Positions 1 to 12,503 of a stretch of DNA of 64,000 nt are shown piece after piece. Position numbers and translations under genes: made by a program. The stretch comes from Agriotes lineatus (Eukaryota; Arthropoda; Insecta; Coleoptera; Elateridae): positions 28,343,495-28,407,494 of the forward strand of contig OW679203.1 in assembly GCA_940337035.1 (NCBI GenBank), given 5' to 3'. How positions within the stretch are numbered: the first letter of the stretch is position 1; every line of letters begins with the position of its first letter. Below the pieces are notes generated by a model. It did no database searches and was not told the origin of the DNA. It was given only the letters and a program-made list of their open reading frames with translations.

Positions 1-545
1 AAATGTTTCCGACAGCTTCTTGTTTTTCCGGCGAATTAAGTCCCAAGACATTTTTCCTTTTCTTTTTTGAGTTTATTATGGGCGCCGACTTTTCTGCTGC
101 GGGTTTGTTTTATGGATTAGAGTTAAGGTACTTAAAGAGTATTTCCCTACAGCTTCTTCTTCTTGCTTTCCAGCGAAGTTCTTTCTTCATCGTACTTTTG
201 AATTCATTATGAACCCCAATTTTTCTAGAAGTTTAATCTCGAACTTCAAGTAAAGAGTAAGTTAGTTTCATGGCCTAGCGTTAAAGTAGAAAAGATTTTT
301 TCTTTTCTTTTTTAAATTTTTTGTGAGTGCCGATTTTTCTGGACGTTCAAGTTCAACCACCAGCTAAGGAGCGGTTTAGTTTTATGGCTTAGCGTTAAAG
401 TACCTAACGAGTGTTTCCACACAGCTTCTTTTTGCTTTCCTGCGAAGTTATTTCTTAATCGTAAGTTTGAATTCATTATGGACGCCAATTTTACTTGAAG
501 TTTAAGCCCCAACTTCAAGTAAAGGGTAAGTTAGTTTCCCTGTCT
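1..545. repeat. Tandem repeat, ~131-135 bp subunits in a ~269 bp higher-order unit
   Basis: The motif GAATTCATTATG occurs at 200 and 469 (269 apart), with a diverged form, GAGTTTATTATG, at 69. Blocks reading GGCTTAGCGTTAAAGTA, CTTCAAGTAAAG and GCTTCTT..TTGCTTTCC alternate in the same order. This is a short satellite-like array with two alternating subunits, cut off by the left edge of the window. The small reading frames across it are chance. A diverged copy of the first ~100 bp is seen near 32,550. Confidence 0.75.
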
Positions 546-3300
546 AGGTCCAAGCAAATAAGCTTTATTCTATTCTAGAAGGTGCAAGACGCACAAAGCC
601 AAATTTGATTGAGTGTTTGAATGTTGACACCCTAAGTGGAGCTTAAACGGTTGCTTTTGTTTCTAGAACATCAAATATGCAACTCAGTTAAGGTTTGTGT
701 GAAAGGTTGCTAACGAACAGTAGTAGCAAACCGAGTTTGCGCCATCCTTAACCTACTTTACTGAAAACCAGCGAATATATTATGCAAATGTCTAATTATA
801 CGAATGACTATTAATTCTGGAAAATTCACGAAATAACTTTCGTCGCGTAATCCACAGTTGGACGCTTAATTTCGGGAGAAAAATGGGGAGCAAAATTGTT
901 TTGTTGCGGCAGATGAGAAGTTACGTCCACAGAATGCGTGCGAATAAAATATGCAAGATCCACTTTTATAAAAATCTCGAACCGGCGAGCACTCTCATTT
1001 GTCGTCCTAATATTAGGAGCTCTCACATTGTCTTTCCAGCCTGGAATTCTAGTAATTTTTCTTATTTTCTTGTCTCGCATGGTATACGAATGTTTAAGAC
1101 TGTATCACGTTTTATTTCTTGGACTGGGATTTTCGTTGCCCTGAAAATAATTTATATATAATAATAAGAATAATTTAGCAGGCGATGACTAAAAAATAGG
1201 AGACCAAAATATTTGAAATAAGCAAATAGTATGTGGGAGTAAAGTTTAGAAAACATAATTATACTTTTTTCTTGCTGTTTAGTCAGTTGGAAGAACTATG
1301 GTAAAGTTCTACAAAATACTGAAGCAGAACTGGATAGCTTTGTTACTATCGAAAGCAGAATTAAGACGTAGTAAGAGAAAATAAAGGTGCTTCGATAGTT
1401 TAATGACGGCGGTAAGTTTACTGCTATAGGTATACTGGCTCGTCGCACGTTAAAATAGGTGCGCAACAAAGATATCAAACTAATTCCGGTTAAATTATTA
1501 GGCGCCATCTGTTGCCTAAACCTAGAGATGTCCTTCATTAAAAAAATTCTCGAGTCTGCATTCCCTTTTATAGCCAAAGTACAATTCATCAAAGTAAATA
1601 TATCAGATTGTGCAGAACTTTTTTACATAAACAAAATTAGTCACCGACGGTTCAAATAACAGAAAATATACAACCGTAGCGTCACATATCGTTATAGCCA
1701 AGAAACTATCGTCCACTGTAGCTTTCTAGTTATGTTAGAATTTCTAATACTCAAAATCGTATAACAATGGCATACAATAACTTAGGATGAATGCAACAAA
1801 TGGCTGATGGAAGCTGTTTAGGATTTGTAATTTTTCGGCGGTTGTCCTGTGTCAATACGCTACCGGGCCTGCAAACGAGTGAGAAGAATAAATTTATTTA
1901 CGATGGCAGAGTGGCAGTGCTATTATTCGACAATAAGTCTATAATAAAGCCCCATAAATGGAACAGTGCTGTCCGCTAAATTTGTCAAATCTAAGTATTT
2001 TGATTGTGACATCCGAAGGACGTCGAAATGCCAAAGAATCGGCCGTTATTGCACAGGACTAATTCTGGGACGCCATACCACTTACACCAATATAACTTTT
2101 AGAATGCTATTGGGCGCAGCTATAGCGAAGCTCAGTAACAGTAACCAATAATGTTTTAATATACAGTCACTTTGAAATCTCCTGTATTGTAATATTTACC
2201 GGTAAGTAACAGACATAATATGAATTTTCAACGGAACAGTTCAAAAGGAATTAAACTGCTTGCAGCTGTGATGTGCCAGATTGTGTGGTGCGGCGCAGAG
2301 GTTTTGGTACAATCTTCGTCATTTCTAACAGTTGCATGTAAATGTGCCGCTAAAATTACAATGAACTCTTCGATATTTGGGGAATTAGGCAGTAAAGAGT
2401 ATGCGTACCTAAGATAAAACTAACTAGGATTTTAAAAATAAAATATATCTCACACTTTCGTCGTTATTTCAGAACTATTATTTATGTATAATTCGATGCT
2501 TTGCAATATAGACAAATTTGAGGAGAAATAGATATATTTGTGGCAGTTTTATATATTTTATGTAACTAAAGACAATTTTGCGGCTTTTGATAAATGTTTT
2601 GGGGTTGTAATTTCTTGTTGCTAGTTTGCCACAAGAGAATTTCAGCGTGGGTATATCCTTCGAGAACTTGTTTAATAATGTTGGAGGAATGACATTTTGT
2701 AACTCTTTTGAAGCGCTTACGCCGTTACGTATCAAGTTTTCTTGAGTTAGATAGTATATAGCTTGACTCCTTTTTAATGCATAAATTTGGGCCAAAAACA
2801 TTTATTCGTCTCTATGTAGCCACTCTATCATGTTCTTATATGCAAATCTACTTGATTCTGAAAACCACCATTCCTTAATCGAACCTGGAGAACGTTTTGG
2901 TCGAATATATCGGCTTGAAACAGCTCGAAATGACTGAAATATTTGAGCACCTTATAGAATTCAGCACGGAAATTTTCATAAAAACTAAATTTGTAAAAAA
3001 TATAAGCAACACAGACCGAATGAAAAGTTCATATGAGCTGCATTTTTTAGACATCTGAAAAGTAAAGTGGGCTAGATGAATCTTATTCTTGGAATATTGA
3101 TCTTGTTACGGTTCGAAGGTATCGCTTTAAACTTTCACTCTAAAGCTGGGTATGGAGTTTTTGATATCAAAGAGCGCCAACATAATATCAAAAGTCATTA
3201 AAGGTATTTAAGCAACTTGAAGTACCCAACGGTTGTACATTTCCGAAACATAGATAGCAAAAATATGGTTAAAGTTTAAAGGTGTAGCTTTAAATTTTTG
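546..3300. other. AT-rich stretch without a recognisable gene
   Basis: Short open frames (up to 107 codons at 2,478-2,801, minus) show no recognisable domain, catalytic motif or splice context. I see no terminal repeats or tandem structure here. Confidence 0.5.
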
Positions 3301-4160
3301 CTCGATTCCACTGTAGGTCTGGCAGGATCCAAGGGCTGCCTTAATGGGTAATCCATGGAAATATGGGCGGGCGGTTACATACCCTAGTGTTTTCGCCGAG
3401 CCGCCGTTAGAGATGTTAGCCCAGGAGTAATCCTGATATAGTAGTTACTTGAGGTGAGCCAAAAAGCCGTTTCTGGAGCTGTCGAGCCAGGATTGGCCCT
3501 ATATTGCACTAGTATACGAGACGATCTAGCCGTAATTTGAGGTGCCGGGAGAGAGTCCTGGATCTTAGATTCAGGATCCTGATGCACTGGTATACGAGGC
3601 GGGATTGTCCATCGTTTGAGGTGCCGGGCCAGGTGTCACCTCCAATGTACTAGTAATCTGAGACCAGCTTATTTTTCGAAGTAGACCACACGGTCATTCA
3701 CTCATAAAATTGGCTAGTAGGCTACCTATACCATGATTATGTGGGTAACAGATGCCCGAGGCTCTAATGTTGCGCTGCAGCAAATGTGTGGTGGAGACTT
3801 ACGTCTTGACGGCTACTCGTCCAACGTTTACTCGAGCACTGCGGGGGTTAACACCAAGCCCTAGGTGCCTCGGTACCTAACTGGCCAGTTGAGGATGGAC
3901 TCGCAGTGGTAGTGGTTAAACCAGCTTGGCCAGAGACTTTGACTTCGGCGGGTGAGCTGCGCATTAATCAGCTCGGGGGTGACCTGCAGAGTCAGCAGAG
4001 GTGAAATAGGCTTCGAACCTTACCGTGTTGTTAGGCATTTGTCCTCGAATGGATGCCGCGTCGCCTGTTCTTCGCCTAACAGTGGCCGCAGGGTTGCAAG
4101 ATAGGTACTCGATGTAAAACCTAGACCCACTTAGAAAAAATTTCGTACGCTAGGGTTCTA
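3300..4160. other. GC-richer block, unclassified
   Basis: Base composition shifts to clearly more GC than the flanks across about 850 bp, with a short tandem repeat at its left end. No long open frame crosses it. It may be the untranslated or decayed part of a retroelement, but no diagnostic motif was found. Confidence 0.4.
3410..3650. repeat. Short imperfect tandem repeat, ~80-88 bp unit, three copies
   Basis: The anchor TTGAGGTG recurs at 3,449, 3,537 and 3,616. The last two copies share CACTRGTATACGAG upstream and GCCGGG downstream of it. Confidence 0.6.
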
Positions 4161-6530
4161 GTTAGGTCAGCATAACTAACAACGTATCATTTGAAGGCTT
4201 CGCGGGTGGACTCAGCACTTTGTCTGAAAACCCACGTGTGTGCCGGCCACTTTTATCAGAATTTATGGAAACTTTACTGTCATTCCGAATAGCCTTTTTG
4301 AAGGACAAAGAAACCAGTATTCCACATCTATGATAAAAAATTTCTTTCGCATTCAACTTTGAATGGGTTTGTAAGAACGTCATTTGATAATTGATTCCTT
4401 GGGGGAATAGCATGCTTAGTGAGTTCACCAGACTTCCTGTCGCCGACAAAATTACATCTCAAGAAAAAGTCTAGAGGCCGGATGTACCGCAGTTTTTCTT
4501 GCTATGAGCCGAACTCACACCTAGTTACACTGGTACAATAAATTTATTTGTGACGTTATCCTGGCGCAAAGCTATTTAGGAAACGCAATTAATGCATTTG
4601 AAATCTGCGCCTAGCTAATTTCCTGTCTCATTTGCTATATTAAAGCTCACCTTGTTAATAAGACATTCCAGCAGTACAAAACGCTTCTATAACCTTAAAG
4701 CTCATGGCAGCATTTATGTATAATAATGTTGATAACGCCCGCAGTCCGGCGCGGCTTATCTTATGAATTCATTCTCTCACTTAACTTAACTTAACAATAA
4801 TCTACAAGATAACGTGGAGTATGAATTCAAGCAGTTTTACCACTAAACAGGACCTATATTCCAAAACTGATGGACAGAACCTCACCCGGCATCCTGGCCT
4901 GAGTGCCTTTAGCTTGCTGGAAGGCGAACTCACGTTCTCTCAGACCGCCGGAGTCCCCGCTGTTACAGACTTATTTTTCCAAGCTCCGGATCAAAACCAA
5001 TTCTTACCTGTCAAAATTAAACCGTGGCGGAAAACTTCTTTAGATAGCCCTCTGTCACGAAACTTCAACCCCGGGGTGCCTTGTCGAAGTTGAATTCGGT
5101 ATCGACTGTACCCTCTCTGCGTTTCCGGCAATCGGAGCCGCAAAACAATATTCATTTCTTGTAATGCCCGGATATTGCTGACGGGCCCTGGACCCACTGC
5201 AGCTACCATTTAAGGGCAAGTAATCTGGCTTTTACGTCTTGCCAAAATTGTAAGTAAGCATTCATTTGGAAAGTTTAAAATATCGTAAAAGCCAACGCCA
5301 ACCGCTGCGTTTATCGGCACGCGGCTTCTACTCGAGTAACTTTTCCGTCTATCTTCTATCGCCCATTTTGGCTATATGGCCGGTCAAGTTGCATTTGAGT
5401 CTGGTTATACGCTCATTGACATTTGTCACTCTTGTTCTTCTCCTCGTTTCTGGTATGGTCCCGTAGTGATACTCCCATAATTGATCTTTTCATATCTCGT
5501 TATGTGAGTTTGAGTTGTGCCGCAGATGCAATTGTGAGAGATAAGGTTTTAGCCCGTTAAGTCATGACGGGCAGGACACATTAATTGTAAACCCTCCTCT
5601 TCGGGCATTTTGGGAGATCGCTTTAAAATAAATTTTTGAGGTTAGCGTATACTGGTTGTCACTTGAGATCTTAATTTTCTATCTTAATACATTTACTAGG
5701 TACCGAATTTGTCATAAGTTTCGTTTTATAGCAATTGATTTGCAACTCGACCTTATCAAATGCTCCCTGTAGTTCTTGCATCATCAATTTTATATCCGTA
5801 TCGGCTATTATAACAAGATTATTCGCAATTCTTTGATATCCTTAAAATCGTTGGGAGCGACTGAATTTTCAATGTGAAATTCCACATATTTTTTTCTACT
5901 CACCAGAAGTACTTGTGCTTACAAAACTGACATCTTCATTTATCTTTAAGGAGTATGAAAGACTAAAACGCCAAGTTTGCTGAGCGAGTTGCCGATTTTA
6001 TTGAATCAGCTTCCCAGTCTGGGCACAGACGTTGTTGACAAACTGCTCACTGTGAATCAGACCGCTACGCAATCCGCCACCTGGAGAAGCGCGCTTTAGG
6101 TGTTAGAAGGTCGTCAGAGGGCCCCAATTCTTTAATTGAAGCTTTATAAATGTTAAGATAAGTTTATTCGACGTAGTTCTACTGCACCCTGTATATGCAA
6201 CCGATTTTGGAGTTTGAAAGATACACTTTACGGTTTTGGGTAGATATCAAAGTATTGAATATATGCTGTAGTTTTTAGATTCGGCCACTTGATATATACG
6301 CTCATAGGTTACTTTATCGAAAAACGATTTTAATGGAAGATTACTAACACATAGGACCACATCGCGACCGTGGTGCCTAGTAAAATCTTGCCGTAAGTAC
6401 CCCTAATTAGAGGTTTTAATTATTTTTTTAAACAACTTAGCCCATTTGTTTGCGAAGTAATTAAAGCGCCATCTGAAAGAGAGTGATCTAAAGAAAAAGT
6501 AGGTTGCCACCTCTTAGTCTGTCACAATCT
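4161..6530. other. Mostly unannotated; contains one exon candidate
   Basis: Apart from the minus-strand exon candidate at 5,008-5,196 I see no supported gene. The 90-codon plus-strand frame at 4,821-5,093 overlaps the candidate on the other strand and has no recognisable features. Confidence 0.4.
5008..5196 (-). CDS. Candidate internal exon, unknown product
   Basis: A minus-strand open segment of 189 nt lies between an acceptor-like GTAGCTGCAG and a strong donor CAG|GTAAGAA. In the open frame both junctions fall in phase 1, so the exon would be symmetric and keep frame if skipped. It encodes about 63 residues, including NIRALQEMNIVLRLRLPE and RYRIQLRQGT. I do not recognise a domain. GC content is higher than in the flanks, as expected for an exon in AT-rich introns. 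No neighbouring exon was identified, and the acceptor lacks a long pyrimidine tract, so this is only a structural candidate. Confidence 0.2.
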
Positions 6531-7216
6531 CCTGGCAGCCAGGTGCAAAAAGGTCTTTTTCGTTAATTATCGTCGCTCATCGTGTATCGGAAATTGTTTT
6601 ACTCCAAATTCAACCTAAATATTTATTCTATACCATGGAATATTATTACCTCCGTAAAAGCTGTCGAGACTGATTTGTTGCCAGCATACGAATGACCCGC
6701 TCACGCTTGCATAATCGGAAAACAGGAAAAAGAAACGCTCGCGTTGATCCGTGCAGTAGACAAGGACGTAGCGTGGTAGATGCGACCGGTTTGGGGGCAA
6801 ATGCCAATCAACTATCGAGAATTTTGGTCTCGTCTCTCAGCACAACTGTTTAGTGAACTACTGTAAATAAAAAAAGTAAATGACATTGCTGTAATTATTT
6901 CATTGTAACACATTTTCACATTAAAAATGGGAACACAAAATATGTCTCTTTACAACGCGATTAAGTGCAATGCAATTTTGATTATTTAAAAGAAAAATAA
7001 TAAAACCATTTGCCCCTAAAACGATCGCAACGCTACATCCTTCTTTCTGGCTTCCGCTCGCTTAGGCGAGAGCGGGTAATTCAAATCCTGGCAACCCTCA
7101 GTGGCGACAGCTTTTACGCAGGCAACCACACTCCATCCAATTTGGTGTAAAACAATCGATACACAATGAGCGACGATAATCAACGAAAAAGGGTATTTTT
7201 GTATCTGGCTGCCAGG
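6531..7216. mobile_element. Non-autonomous DNA element with ~80 bp terminal inverted repeats
   Basis: The left end CCTGGCAGCCAG at 6,531 is mirrored by CTGGCTGCCAGG ending at 7,216. The inverted match continues through TTTTTCGTT..ATTATCGTCGCTCAT and TTGTTTTAC.CCAAATT to about 6,612 and 7,138. The roughly 690 bp element has no transposase-like frame. No clear target duplication was found, so the exact ends and the superfamily stay open. Confidence 0.7.
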
Positions 7217-7402
7217 ATGTTACGGCAGAAGAATCTATTCTTTTCATGTTCTTTAGAACACTTTTTTAGGTGTTGGTTGATTTACTTTAAAAAAATATTA
7301 AAACACCTTAAACTATAGGTAGTTTTTCTTTCATAAAAGTTACATTTCGATGAAATAACAGAGGAGTGTATAAATCATTTGGCTGGATTCCGTACTAATA
7401 TA

Positions 7403-8656
7403 CAGGGTGTTAGGGAAGTCGATGCAAAAATTTCTAGAGGCGAATCCTTGGCCCAAAATATGATGATTTAACTCAACTTGCCTATATACAAAGTTGCTTA
7501 GCTTAGCCGCTAGAGGTGTTTAAAAACGATTAGCTTTTTTCAATTGTTTCAAATAAGTCGAAAAGTATTTGATAGATTTTATTCATTTTTGCCATGCGTT
7601 TTTACCAGTACAGCTTTTTGTGGAATAAACTTTAATTTCGAAAATTACAGTGTGTTTAAAAACGTTGTCACAATAAATTATCCATCCATATTTTTTTAAC
7701 CCCTGTATAATCACTACTAATTTTTTTTTCTGAATAGTTACCTTAATTTGTAAGCTATTTCTTCTCTTACAAATTTTAGTTGAGTAAACGGTTTAGTCAC
7801 AAAAAATATTTTCTCAGCCTGAATCAGTAATTGGATTTAACAATTATTAAACGCAATGATTGAAATTAAAATGAAACAGAGTAATACCTCAACTAGCTTT
7901 ATTGTTACTCAAGCGTTGACCATTATTCAATTCGGCTCTACTATTTGAACGGGATACCCCACTTAACTTAAACCACTAATATGTTTATATGCAAAATATC
8001 ATCAGAAATCACTTATCTGTTCGTGGTTACACTTGTAGACGTTTAATGCCTCCAATGACTCCTATTAAATGTCAGCTTGACAGCCTCAAATCGTCAGCTA
8101 TCACATGCGGCAAGTAGGCCCCAAAACTGCCTGATGACTCTCAGCAGACTAAACTTTCTGTAGGTTTTCCCGCCCAATACTAGTTGCTCTAATTCGAATT
8201 TCAAGATAAAATGAGGCAGACGCCAAAATAACTATGCCTACCCTGTTAACAGGCAATAACTATGCAAACGTTAATTCGTGGTTTCCTAAATCGCTTCTAA
8301 GCTCGAATCTATAACCAAACCATTTGAAATGGCGAGATTATCACCAAATAACCCACGAAACTTCTTGCACGTTCAAATGCTGTCACACGTTTTTTTTCCA
8401 AAAACAAAAACCGTTGTTTATTTCCCCCCTCTAGTAACGACCATTGCCAATTTTATATTAATTTTTATGAGCTTTTATCACATTAATCCCACTTGATCTT
8501 TTATTCTCTAATTATATAACGTAAACTACTAGTATAGTGCCAAAATGATTTTAGCACGTAACAAACTTTGTATATAGGCAAGTTGAGTTAAATCATCATA
8601 TTTTGGGCCAAGGATTCACCCCTTGAATTTTTTGTATCGACTTCCCTAACATCCTG
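7403..8656. mobile_element. Non-autonomous element with ~100 bp TIRs, TA-flanked
   Basis: The left end CAGGGTGTTAGGGAAGTCGA (7,403) is mirrored by the right end ending CATCCTG at 8,656. The inverted match runs about 100 bp, including CTTGGCCCAAAATATGATG and AACTTGCCTATATACAAAG. A TA dinucleotide flanks both ends (7,401-7,402 and 8,657-8,658), as expected for Tc1/mariner-type insertion. The 1.25 kb interior carries no long open frame. Its terminal CAGGGTG resembles the ends of the elements at 47.2 and 51.7 kb. Confidence 0.75.
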
Positions 8657-8659
8657 TAT

Positions 8660-9850
8660 ATGTCAATGAAATAGAGACTGACAGTTGAACAAATATTTGC
8701 AAAAACTTGTTTTTGCACCTTATAACGTTTAAAGTAACATATAGCTTTGTCGCTATTGTCCATGTTTTATCCGGTGTTTTTTTCCTCAATTTTAGAAGAT
8801 TATAAACTACTGAATCTAACAATGGATTTGTAGAATATTTTCCATATTATTTTGAAAAAGAAATCCGTTGTTTTTCATCTATTTCCGTTGCAGCGACATT
8901 TCTTCAATCTCGAACATTTTTTATTGTGGGCGATGCAAATTTCCTGTGTTAGAACTTTTAAAAGGTGACGCTCATTTTCTTTTAAGATTATAGTTTTCTC
9001 TCCAGGAACCATTTTATGCTGTTTGACTTAATGGCATGTAGTGTGGCAGCTAACTAAGTGAATCAATTAACCTTTATTTACTTACACTGCACAAAGAAGA
9101 TATCTACATATTTAGTTTTAACGTGCTAATGTGCTTAAAATTCCAGTTTAAAAATTCTGCCGCAAGAATGTATATTCAGCAAGGTATAATTTATTGGCTG
9201 CTTTCAGCACAAACTGTATAAGAAGCGTTGTGAGTTTACGTTATTAAAATTGTTTAGGGGCGTCTTCGAGTGTTCATAATTTAGTAGAACTGGAAAGTGG
9301 AAATATTTAAAAATTTTATAAAATCCGTGTAGCAACGAAAGGAAATTTTAATTTCCTAGTCATTTCAACAAGTAACTGTTCGCTTATAATGTTAAGCTTT
9401 TTTGATTGGACTTTAAACGCTTTATTTAAAGGTAACTAATTTGTGGAGGCTTTTATCTTGTTTGTGCTACCCATGAAAGCCCATTACATTGATTAGATTT
9501 TATAGTAACTGGTTGTTAAGATATACCGTGCTAAACTTCAAACGCTCCTGTTTTAATTCTATCAGTATATCCGTATGGGACTTTTGCATAGAACTATGGA
9601 AATGCGCCAGCAAATTCAGTACCTGCACTCTGAAAATCGAACATTTTTCGAACAATGACTTACACGGTACGTATCTAACCACATGTTACATGACGAACTT
9701 AGCACAGATGCCATATAAAAATGACGTAATTATGACAAGCTAGAAACACACAGCAATAGCCTTATCAAGCCACTTCTACAGCAACAGGACAAGAGAAGAT
9801 TAAATAAAATGTAAGTTGTGAAAATTGACAGTTAGAAATTTAACATTAGA
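8660..9850. other. AT-rich stretch without a recognisable gene
   Basis: Two overlapping opposite-strand frames at 9,489-9,743 and 9,500-9,682 have no recognisable content. Nothing else was seen. Confidence 0.5.
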
Positions 9851-9851
9851 G

Positions 9852-10420
9852 TATATTATTAATGCACGATTTTCATTATTGGAATAAAAAAAAAATCAAT
9901 AAGTCGTAACATGTTTAATATTTTAAAACTTTTAAAAATTACAGACGTTTCGCAACTTATGGTTGCTTCATCAGTTGTTATTAAAAATATATAGTTTAAA
10001 ATTGGGTTTATATTTCTGAAAGGAAAAACACAGATTAGCGAATACATTCACCTCAATAAAACCTGCATACTTACATAACGATATTATATAGTAAAATTTT
10101 TACATTGTGCTGAATTGATTACGACTTTTTTCTAATTACGAAGTTTCCATTTTTGTTTTTATGTTAAAATTTAAATATAGATATGGGTAACATGTTGATT
10201 AATTTAATTTATTGGAATAAATGATAGAAAATGCACCCCTAAAGGGGCGAACATTGTGCATAAAAAATTTTAATATAACGTTAACACTCGGTATACGCCT
10301 ACTGGAATGCAGAAAGTAAATGAATTTTAGATAAATGCATGCAAGGTTGTTTCCTTAATTTGTTATCTTGCGCAGTCGGTATGAGAATATGTAGCTTGCT
10401 ATTAATTTACGCAGGGTTGT
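9852..10420 (-). repeat. Left inverted terminal repeat of the Penelope-like element
   Basis: It matches the reverse complement of 12,504-13,068 over nearly its whole length with scattered substitutions and small indels. It starts at TATATTATTAATGCA and ends near GCAGGGTTGT. It carries a hammerhead-like core in sense orientation relative to the minus-strand element. Confidence 0.85.
9944..9974 (-). ncRNA. Hammerhead-ribozyme-like core in the left arm
   Basis: On the minus strand CTGATGA is followed by GCAAC-loop-GTTGC (possible stem II) and then GAAAC-GTC, the order of the conserved hammerhead core. An extra A sits between CTGATGA and the stem. I could not draw convincing stems I and III by eye. 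Penelope-like terminal repeats are known to carry minimal hammerheads, which supports the reading. Confidence 0.45.
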
Positions 10421-10559
10421 ACTAACTTAAATTTTAAAAGTTTTAATGACTGAAATTATGAAAAATTATGGGTTGTTAAAATGTGACAAATTTGAGAAAT
10501 GTAATTACAGGAGTTATTTATTTGAAAAGGTTATGGTAAATTGAACGTAGATTGTCTAT

Positions 10560-10870
10560 ATCTGTTTTATAATTAATAGTTATAGGGCTCTTTTGTATTT
10601 CAATCATTTCCAGGTAAAAATTGCTCTCTTTATGTAAGATAGCAGGTGTTTTAAAGTTAAATTTATGTTGGTGTTCTATTGCATGATTGGTTAACGCAGT
10701 TTTAGTGGACGTGGACGAGGGTGATATGTTGTTAACTTTAACAGAATAGTTATGTTGTCTAATTCAGTTTTTTAATAATTGCTTAGTTTGTCCTATGTAA
10801 GTGGAGTTACAGTTGTTACAATTAATTTGGTAAACTACTTGATATTGCATACTAGTTTCATTTTTATCTT
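10560..10870 (-). pseudogene. GIY-YIG endonuclease domain of the Penelope-like element
   Basis: The minus strand reads VVYQINCNNCNSTYIGQTKQ, with the YIG signature and the CxxC-containing lead-in typical of the Penelope endonuclease. It continues to a His/Lys-rich stretch and FYLEMIEIQK, which supplies the expected conserved Glu. One in-frame stop follows QTKQLLKN, so the domain is interrupted. In an active element this domain nicks target DNA to prime reverse transcription. It lies directly after the RT remnant and before the 3' arm. Confidence 0.8.
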
Positions 10871-10978
10871 TTAAATTAGTGAAAAACAATTTGTCTAAAG
10901 TATTATTGTTGTTAAATGAAGCTTTGATATTATATTTCATATTTAATTTTTTTCAGCAAGTTTAGGAATATATTGAAT

Positions 10979-11335
10979 TTATACATATTGGTTTTGTGAT
11001 GATGCGTTTGAAATATTAAATTCTTTGCCAAAGCAGTTAGGTTGTAAAGCTGTAGATTGATTAAGTTTGTTTTGGTTTTTAATTTTATTTATTCGGTAGT
11101 TAATTTGTTTCTTAATAAAATCACTAGGATAATCATTTATAACTAAAATATTAGTTATTAATTCTAAATTTTTATTATGAAACTGTTTAGACGATAATTG
11201 AATTGCTAAATTGTTTATAACACTAATTTTATATTTGATTGTTGTATTAGAATTAAAATTTAAGTATCTATTTGTTTTTATGCTTTTGCGGTACCAATTT
11301 GTTAAAATTAACCCATTTGGTTGTCTGAATAACAT
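10979..11335 (-). pseudogene. Penelope RT thumb and post-RT region, 118 codons
   Basis: This open segment contains TNWYRKSIKTNRYLNFNSN, matching the strongly conserved W-x-RK..x-GRYLNFxSxHP region of Penelope-like RTs with some drift. It then runs through a Lys/Asn-rich linker toward the GIY-YIG domain. It is shifted in frame from the catalytic RT segment at 11,385-11,567; the sequence between them still reads HPRLKFTIE, another Penelope RT feature. Confidence 0.75.
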
Positions 11336-11384
11336 AAGGCCTAGTTTAAGGAGGCATTGGAATCCTCATTTTCAATTGTAAATT

Positions 11385-11760
11385 TTAGTCTGGGGTGTAC
11401 TTTATTAAAGAGATTGAAAAAAAATGCTTGTTTTGGGAGTCTGTTGCCATTATGATGTCGTCTACGTATCTTAAATAAAGAGAAAAATTGGAATTCAAAC
11501 TAAGAATTTTTGTCTCTATATCTTCTAATACGAGATTAGCAATTGTTGAAGATATAGGTGAACCCATTGCACAAGTTTGAGAATAAATTGTGTTGTATGT
11601 AAAATAAGTGGTATTTAAGACAAATCCTACAGCTTGAATAAACTCATTTAGAGGAATGTTAGTATGTTTTTTAGTATGTTACAATGCCACAATAGATCTT
11701 AATGGTATATTGTCTTTATGTAATTTTGGTAATCCGTATATTAGGACTAAGACCATTATG
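11385..11760 (-). pseudogene. Penelope-like RT catalytic core (fingers/palm)
   Basis: Reading the minus strand, YGLPKLHKDNIPLRSIVAL is followed by AVGFVLNTTYFTYN, then AMGSPISSTIANLVLEDIE and LRYVDDIIMAT. YGLPKLHK, the GSP(I/L)S motif B and the YVDD catalytic box identify a Penelope-like RT. The YVDD aspartates are intact. At least one stop (after SIVAL) and two frameshifts break the frame. The RT would copy the element's RNA at a nicked chromosomal target. Confidence 0.85.
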
Positions 11761-12054
11761 TGAAATTAAAGTTTTATATGTAATATTATCAATGAATTTC
11801 TTGTCAAATAAATTTTTAATTATTTTGTTGTATTTATTTTGAATGATTAAGGTAGGATCTTTAAGTTCTTTTTTATATGTATTTTCATTACAATTAGCTC
11901 TTTATTATTGTTTGAAAAGTTTTTTGTTTCATTTTTATTTTTAGTAACTTCTTTGTTATATTGCAATTGTGCGAAAGTAAGAGTTTGTTGCTTATTTTTA
12001 TTATGTTTAAAGTTAGTTAAAATATTGCAAATGTTAGTGCGAATAGAATTTTGT

Positions 12055-12351
12055 TCAGTTTATATTATTAACGTTTTCAGGAATTTTTATGCCAGTTAAG
12101 TTATGAATGAAATTATTTGGGTTTTCATTATTTGATAAATTGGCGTTCAATGAATGATTTAATTTTAAAACTTTTGAGTTTGTTTGATTGCCTTTACGTT
12201 TACTGGAATACGATTGGTTGTTTCTAAAGCCGATTTTTTTATTTAACTTTGTGTGTAATACAGTTCTCAAATTTAAATTCTGCTTTATTTTAGTTGCTAG
12301 GAAATTTTTTACTACATTTTTATTAGTAAAATTATTGAAACAATCCTGCAT
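12055..12351 (-). pseudogene. Probable N-terminal segment of the Penelope-like ORF
   Basis: A 98-codon minus-strand frame rich in Asn, Lys and Ser lies between the 5' arm and the RT core, where the poorly conserved N-terminal region of Penelope proteins is expected. I see no domain. Assignment rests on position and the shared Asn/Lys-rich composition. Confidence 0.45.
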
Positions 12352-12503
12352 TTTGTTAAGGTTTTGTTTTAAGGTGTTTAAATAGCTATAATTGTCTTTT
12401 ATTATTAAAGTTAAAATTTTTATTGCAGTTCTATTTTGAATCTCTAAAAATTTTCATATTTATGATTTTGAATAGCAACATGTGAATTTTTCAAAAGTAG
12501 AAT

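Noticed and set aside
3..212. 69-codon frame at the left edge
   Set aside because: Lies wholly in the tandem repeat; other units do not keep the frame.
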